Source of the DNA: Stigmatella ashevillena
GTDB lineage: Bacteria; Myxococcota; Myxococcia; Myxococcales; Myxococcaceae
Assembly: GCF_028368975.1 (NCBI RefSeq)
Contig: NZ_JAQNDM010000002.1
Coordinates: 9,542,425-9,606,424, forward strand
Direction: 5' to 3'
Length of the DNA: 64,000 nucleotides
Shown: piece after piece, positions 59,717 through 64,000 of the stretch
How the letters are laid out: the number at the start of each line of letters is the position of its first letter
Position numbering within the stretch: position 1 is the stretch's first letter
Program-made: the position numbers and the translations under genes
Notes under the pieces: model-generated
Databases searched by the model: none
Told to the model about the DNA's origin: nothing
What the model saw: the letters and a program-made list of their open reading frames with translations, nothing else

Positions 59717-62083
59717 CTAGCGGAAAGCCCGCCGGGGCACCAGGGGGCCGCCCAGGGCACCTTCCTCGAAATCACACCGGGCCACCCATTCGGTGGCCGC
59801 CATTTTGAAAGCAGGTCCAAAATCCGGCAGGACCCCCACTTCATGCCTCACCGCGCCGCAATCTCCGGCCAGGTAGGAGGCTTCCACCAGCAGCCGCAAG
59901 GTCTCCCGGCGCAGGGCTTCGGACAGCGGGGGGACGGCCTCGAGCGTCCGGTGCAGGTGCTCTACCGCCAGCGAGGGTTCTCCCACCTGGTGCAGCCGCC
60001 GCCCGAGCAGGTAGTGGAGGATGGGATCCTTCGGCGCCGTCTCCAGCGCCCAGGACAGCCGCAGCAGGCGCATGTCCTCGCGCGGGTCCCGGAAGAAGCG
60101 CTCGATGGTTTCCAATCGCGAGGGGGACTCAAGCGCGGAGAGCTTCACCTGGGCGGTCCGCTCCAGCTCGGGGCTGGGCGCCAGGGCGAGCACCCGCTCC
60201 AGGTGGCGCCGGGCCTCGTCGAGCTGGGTCAGGCGCAGGGCCATGTCCGCCTGCTTCATGGCCACCTCGGCCTCCAGCGCGGGCTGGGCCTGGGATTTCT
60301 CGGCCAGCCGCGCGAGCACCTGGGCGGCCTCGGCGGTCTGGTCGAGCTGATCCAGGGCGGTGGCCTGGCCGATGATGTAGTTGGGCTCTTCGGGTTGAAG
60401 CTCCGCGGCGCGCTGGTAGAGCTTGAGGGAGTCCTCGGGATCTCCCGCGAGCGAGCTCCACGCGGCCTCCGAGAGGCGCGCCACCTCTCGGGCACAGGTG
60501 CGGGTGAAGAGGCTGCCGGTGCGAAAGCGCAGAAAGGCACGGCTCAGCGCGGCTTCATCCAAGGGAAGCGAGTCCAGGAAGCGCTCCCACTCGGTGGCGA
60601 GTTCATCCAGGGACCGGCCGTAGGCGGCGGGGAAGTCCGCATGGGCGTAGAGGGTGCGCACTTTCTCCGAGCCATAGGTGTCCGCCAGATAACGGATGAA
60701 GGAGCCCGCCACCGTGTACGCCCGCGTGGGCGCGGCCTGGTAGAAGCTCTCGGTGCCCATCAGCCCGCGCATGTCCGGCGCCAGGCCCTGTCGGCGCATG
60801 CCCGCCGCCCACTGGTGCAGGGTGAGGTCCCCCTGGATGGGATCATCCGCGGCGACCGCGTAGCCTTCGATCACGCCCATCAGGGGCCAGAGTCCGAAGC
60901 GGGTGGTGACGCGGAAGGGGCCGCTGCCCGCGGGGGCCGCCATCACATGGGCCAGCTCGTGGTGGAGGCTGGAGTGAGGGAAGGGGCGCTCGTTGATGTG
61001 CAGCTCGTAGCGCCAGGGCTTGGCGAACTGGGTGCGCCCGGCGCCCACCAGCTCCTGTTTCTCCTCGTCCGAGCGGTAGAGGTAGACGTGAAGGGTCTCG
61101 GTGGGCGCTTTTCCGAGGAAGCGTGAGAGCTGCGAGTGGCGGAACTCCAGGTCTCGGGCGATGCGCTCCACGTCCTGCCGGGGCTTGCCGCGGGGGTAAT
61201 GGAGGCGGAAGTGGGGGGTGTCCCGGACGCCGCCGAGGCGCTCGGAGAGGTAGGCCTCCGTCATCCGCAGCCCCAGGGTGGGGGCCTGGGCCTCGATGAG
61301 GACGATGCTGCCCACCAGCACCAGCATCAGCCCTCCCGTCCCGAGGCGCACGCGCGGCCGGGTGAGGCGGCCCTCCCGGAGCTCCAGGCTCATCGTGGTC
61401 CCCAGCGCCAGCACCGCGGCCCCCAGCAGCGTCTCCAGCCGGAACCAGGCCAGGCGGGGCGTCACCTTCAGGGCCTCGTCATACAGGGGGCCTGGCAGAT
61501 GTCCGAGGAAGTGGTTGAAAGCGTACACTTGAGGCCCGAAGACGATGGGCCAGGCGGTGAGGACGCCCGAGGCGAGCACCAGGGCGGCATAGGCGAGCAC
61601 CGCGCGCCCGGGCCGCTGGGTCCAGAAGCCACAGAGGACGCCGGCGCAGGAGGCCAGGGCCGCGGAGGGCAGGGTGAGCAGGGGGTAGAAGCCCACGAGC
61701 TCGAAGGGATCGCACCGGGTGGTGATCAGCGCGAAGAGGGTGGCGCTGAGGAAGGGGGGCAGGAGCACCGCCGTGTTCAGCAGCAGCGCGGTGCCCAGGG
61801 CCTGCGCCACCGGGAGGCCTGGATGTTCCGGTCGGGGGAGATCCTTCCAGCGGGAGTCCTCCCCCCGGAGGATGCGGCGCTCCTGACCGGCCGCGGCGAT
61901 GCCGATGCCTCCCCCCAGGGTTCCCACGGCGATGGCCAGGGCCAGCCCCAGTTCGAAACCGGGCACCCCAAACAGCGGAAGGAAGACGAGCGCGGAGCCG
62001 CCGAGCGCCAGCGCTCCCACCACGATGAGCACCGCGCGACGGCGAAGCAGTGCGAGAACTCGGGAGGATGGGACTTGCTGCAT
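59717..62083 (-). CDS. Peptidase-MA-like membrane protein with TPRs
   Basis: 788 aa from the ATG at 62083 (GGGGAG upstream). About seven to eight membrane helices (residues ~15-270), then a zinc-peptidase-like domain with HExxH in HHELAHVM (~373-378) and the downstream Glu in MGVIEGYAVA, matching peptidase MA-like metalloproteases. C-terminal ~250 residues are TPR-like. Inner-membrane protease or processing factor facing the periplasm; substrate unknown. Divergent from the PilZ gene with only 25 bases between starts. Confidence 0.83.
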   Translation of the reverse strand: MQQVPSSRVLALLRRRAVLIVVGALALGGSALVFLPLFGVPGFELGLALAIAVGTLGGGIGIAAAGQERRILRGEDSRWKDLPRPEHPGLPVAQALGTALLLNTAVLLPPFLSATLFALITTRCDPFELVGFYPLLTLPSAALASCAGVLCGFWTQRPGRAVLAYAALVLASGVLTAWPIVFGPQVYAFNHFLGHLPGPLYDEALKVTPRLAWFRLETLLGAAVLALGTTMSLELREGRLTRPRVRLGTGGLMLVLVGSIVLIEAQAPTLGLRMTEAYLSERLGGVRDTPHFRLHYPRGKPRQDVERIARDLEFRHSQLSRFLGKAPTETLHVYLYRSDEEKQELVGAGRTQFAKPWRYELHINERPFPHSSLHHELAHVMAAPAGSGPFRVTTRFGLWPLMGVIEGYAVAADDPIQGDLTLHQWAAGMRRQGLAPDMRGLMGTESFYQAAPTRAYTVAGSFIRYLADTYGSEKVRTLYAHADFPAAYGRSLDELATEWERFLDSLPLDEAALSRAFLRFRTGSLFTRTCAREVARLSEAAWSSLAGDPEDSLKLYQRAAELQPEEPNYIIGQATALDQLDQTAEAAQVLARLAEKSQAQPALEAEVAMKQADMALRLTQLDEARRHLERVLALAPSPELERTAQVKLSALESPSRLETIERFFRDPREDMRLLRLSWALETAPKDPILHYLLGRRLHQVGEPSLAVEHLHRTLEAVPPLSEALRRETLRLLVEASYLAGDCGAVRHEVGVLPDFGPAFKMAATEWVARCDFEEGALGGPLVPRRAFR

Positions 62084-62108
62084 GGGCTCCCCTATACTCC
62101 GCGCCAGC

Positions 62109-62497
62109 ATGCCCGAACAGAAGACCGGTCCAGAGCACCGCCAGCACACGCGCGCGCCCATTGAATTGAAAGTCGATTACAAGAAGCTCAACTCCTTCTT
62201 CGCCGACTACACGAAGAACATCTCCAAGGGTGGCACGTTCATCAAGACGAAGAAGCCGTTGCCCATCGGCACGCGCTTCCTCTTCAAGTTGACGGTCCCC
62301 CAGCGCGAGGCGCCCTTCGAGCTGTTGGGCGAGGTGGTCTGGTCCAAGGGGGATGGGGATGAGCCCGGCATGGGCATCCGGTTCATCTACAGCAATGATG
62401 CCCAGCGCACGGAGTTCGAGGCGGTCGTCGAGAAGCTGATGGCGGACAGCTTGGGAACGGACCTGACCGAAAAGCTCCTCAAGAAGCCCCTGCACTC

Positions 62498-62501
<4 letters not shown>
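62109..62501 (+). CDS. PilZ-domain protein
   Basis: 130 aa from the ATG at 62109; upstream frame is antisense to the peptidase gene. PilZ c-di-GMP-binding motifs: RQHTR (RxxxR) and NISKGG ((D/N)xSxxG). Single-domain type typical of Myxococcota adaptors. Ends with an ATGA overlap with the DUF192 gene. Confidence 0.9.
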
Positions 62502-63040
<539 letters not shown>

Positions 63041-63073
63041 GCCACCCATGCCCGGGTCATCCGTAGGGGGACC

Positions 63074-64000
63074 ATGAAGACCGCCGCACTTCCCGAGACC
63101 ATGCGCGCCCTGTGCCTCATGGACTATCAGGGGGGACTCGGGTCCCTGCGACTCATGGAGCGCCCCTTGCCGAAGCCTTCGGCCGGGCAGCTCTTGGTGC
63201 GTGTCGCGGCAGCGCCCATTCACCCCGCGGACAGGATGTTCCTGCAAGGCCGGTATGGGGTGAAGAAGCCCCTGCCGGTGGTGCCCGGGTTCGAGGGCAG
63301 TGGCACCGTGGTGGCCGCGGGGAGCCTGTCAGGGCGGCTGTTGGTGGGACGCAGGGTGGGGGTATCGGTTTCCGCGGAGTCCGACGGAACGTGGGCGGAG
63401 TATGTGGTGGTGCCCCTGGCCCAGTGCCTGCCGTTGTTGCCGCGCATGAGTGACGAGCAGGGGGCCAGCCTCTTCGTCAACCCCTTCTCGGCCTGGGCGT
63501 TGATGGAGAGGGCGCGCAAGGGCAAGCACCCGGCGCTGGTGCAGAGCGCCGCGGCGAGTGCCCTGGGGCGCATGCTGCTGAAGCAGGCCCTCAAGGAGAA
63601 GCTTCCCCTGGTGAACATCGTCCGCCGGGCGGCGCAGGAGGAGTTGCTGCGGGGGCTGGGGGCCGAGCACGTGGTGAACAGCAGCGAGCCGGAGTTCGAG
63701 GAGCGCTTGCGGCTCCTCTGCCATGAGCTGGGGGTGACGCTGGGCTTCGACGCGGTGGCGGGCTCGATGACGGGACACATCCTTCAAGCGCTGCCAGAGG
63801 GAGGGACGGTGGTCGTCTACGGTGAGCTCTCGGGCGAGGAGTGCCGCATTCCCGCGGGTGAGCTGATCTTCCGAAGGAAGAAGGTGGAAGGCTTCTGGCT
63901 GTCAACGTGGCTCAGCCACGGCATCGGCAGGTCCCAGCTCCGGGCACTGGTGGATATTCCGTTGAGGGGGGGCAAGGACTTCGAGACTCCCGTTCGCGCG
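63074..64000 (+). CDS. Quinone oxidoreductase-like (MDR) enzyme, partial at 3' end
   Basis: 309 codons, open through the window end, so the 3' end is missing. ATG at 63074 with AGGGGG upstream. Medium-chain dehydrogenase/reductase superfamily, zinc-free quinone-oxidoreductase type: N-terminal GroES-like domain (HPADRMFLQGRYG, PGFEGSGTVV), then the nucleotide-binding domain with an altered glycine motif (SAAASALGRMLLKQAL) and VTLGFDAVAGSMTG. NADPH-dependent reduction of enones or quinones is likely. Confidence 0.83.
   Translation, partial: MKTAALPETMRALCLMDYQGGLGSLRLMERPLPKPSAGQLLVRVAAAPIHPADRMFLQGRYGVKKPLPVVPGFEGSGTVVAAGSLSGRLLVGRRVGVSVSAESDGTWAEYVVVPLAQCLPLLPRMSDEQGASLFVNPFSAWALMERARKGKHPALVQSAAASALGRMLLKQALKEKLPLVNIVRRAAQEELLRGLGAEHVVNSSEPEFEERLRLLCHELGVTLGFDAVAGSMTGHILQALPEGGTVVVYGELSGEECRIPAGELIFRRKKVEGFWLSTWLSHGIGRSQLRALVDIPLRGGKDFETPVRA

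Overview
The window is GC-rich, gene-dense bacterial DNA. It carries a Ser/Thr kinase with a C-terminal PEGA domain, an FHA-TPR protein, a PilZ protein, many small lipoproteins and almost no spare sequence. This suggests a myxobacterium (Myxococcota, probably the Cystobacter/Stigmatella/Archangium side). That assignment is an inference from gene content; there is no rRNA or other direct marker. I saw no tRNA, rRNA, CRISPR array, transposase or phage gene.

Layout. 94-7375 (minus): a tightly coupled five-gene unit, SWIM zinc finger, DUF5691, MoxR-type AAA+ ATPase, DUF5682 and VWA protein, joined by three successive 4-base GTGA overlaps and one 14-base overlap. 7510-15198: an SDR lacking the usual catalytic Tyr, a GT-C-like membrane protein, a cupin lipoprotein, a small Cys-rich lipoprotein, a triple universal-stress protein, a lipoprotein and the PEGA kinase. 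15743-25705: accessory metabolism and regulation (lipoprotein alpha/beta hydrolase, MarR/MFS pair, GapN-like aldehyde dehydrogenase, LysR/SDR pair, EamA transporter, sulfatase-fold membrane enzyme).

25799-43537 (minus, 14 genes): the most interesting region. It reads as an undescribed biosynthetic and export cluster. It encodes an aspartate kinase, an archaeal-type aldolase (ADH synthase/GriI type) and a 3-dehydroquinate synthase II (GriH type). These are the known ingredients for making 3-amino-4-hydroxybenzoate (3,4-AHBA) from aspartate semialdehyde and dihydroxyacetone phosphate. With them are an aryl-CoA-ligase-like enzyme, a membrane-anchored fatty-acyl-ligase-like enzyme, a condensation-domain-like acyltransferase, a thioester-reductase-like SDR, a heme-oxygenase-like diiron oxidase, a cupin and an alpha/beta hydrolase. 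A Lol/MacB-like envelope export set completes it: an ABC ATPase, two FtsX-type permeases (one fused to a LolA-like periplasmic domain) and a predicted outer-membrane barrel. My model is an acylated or reduced 3,4-AHBA lipid that is carried to the outer membrane. There is no PKS or NRPS megasynthase.

43877-64000: an OPT transporter, a ParB-like protein, the TldD/TldE protease pair, an FHA-TPR / double cNMP-binding / NTF2-like signalling operon, several lipoproteins and TPR proteins, an SGNH esterase, homoserine kinase, a peptidase-MA-like membrane protein, a PilZ-DUF192 pair, and the 5' part of a quinone-oxidoreductase-like gene cut by the window end.
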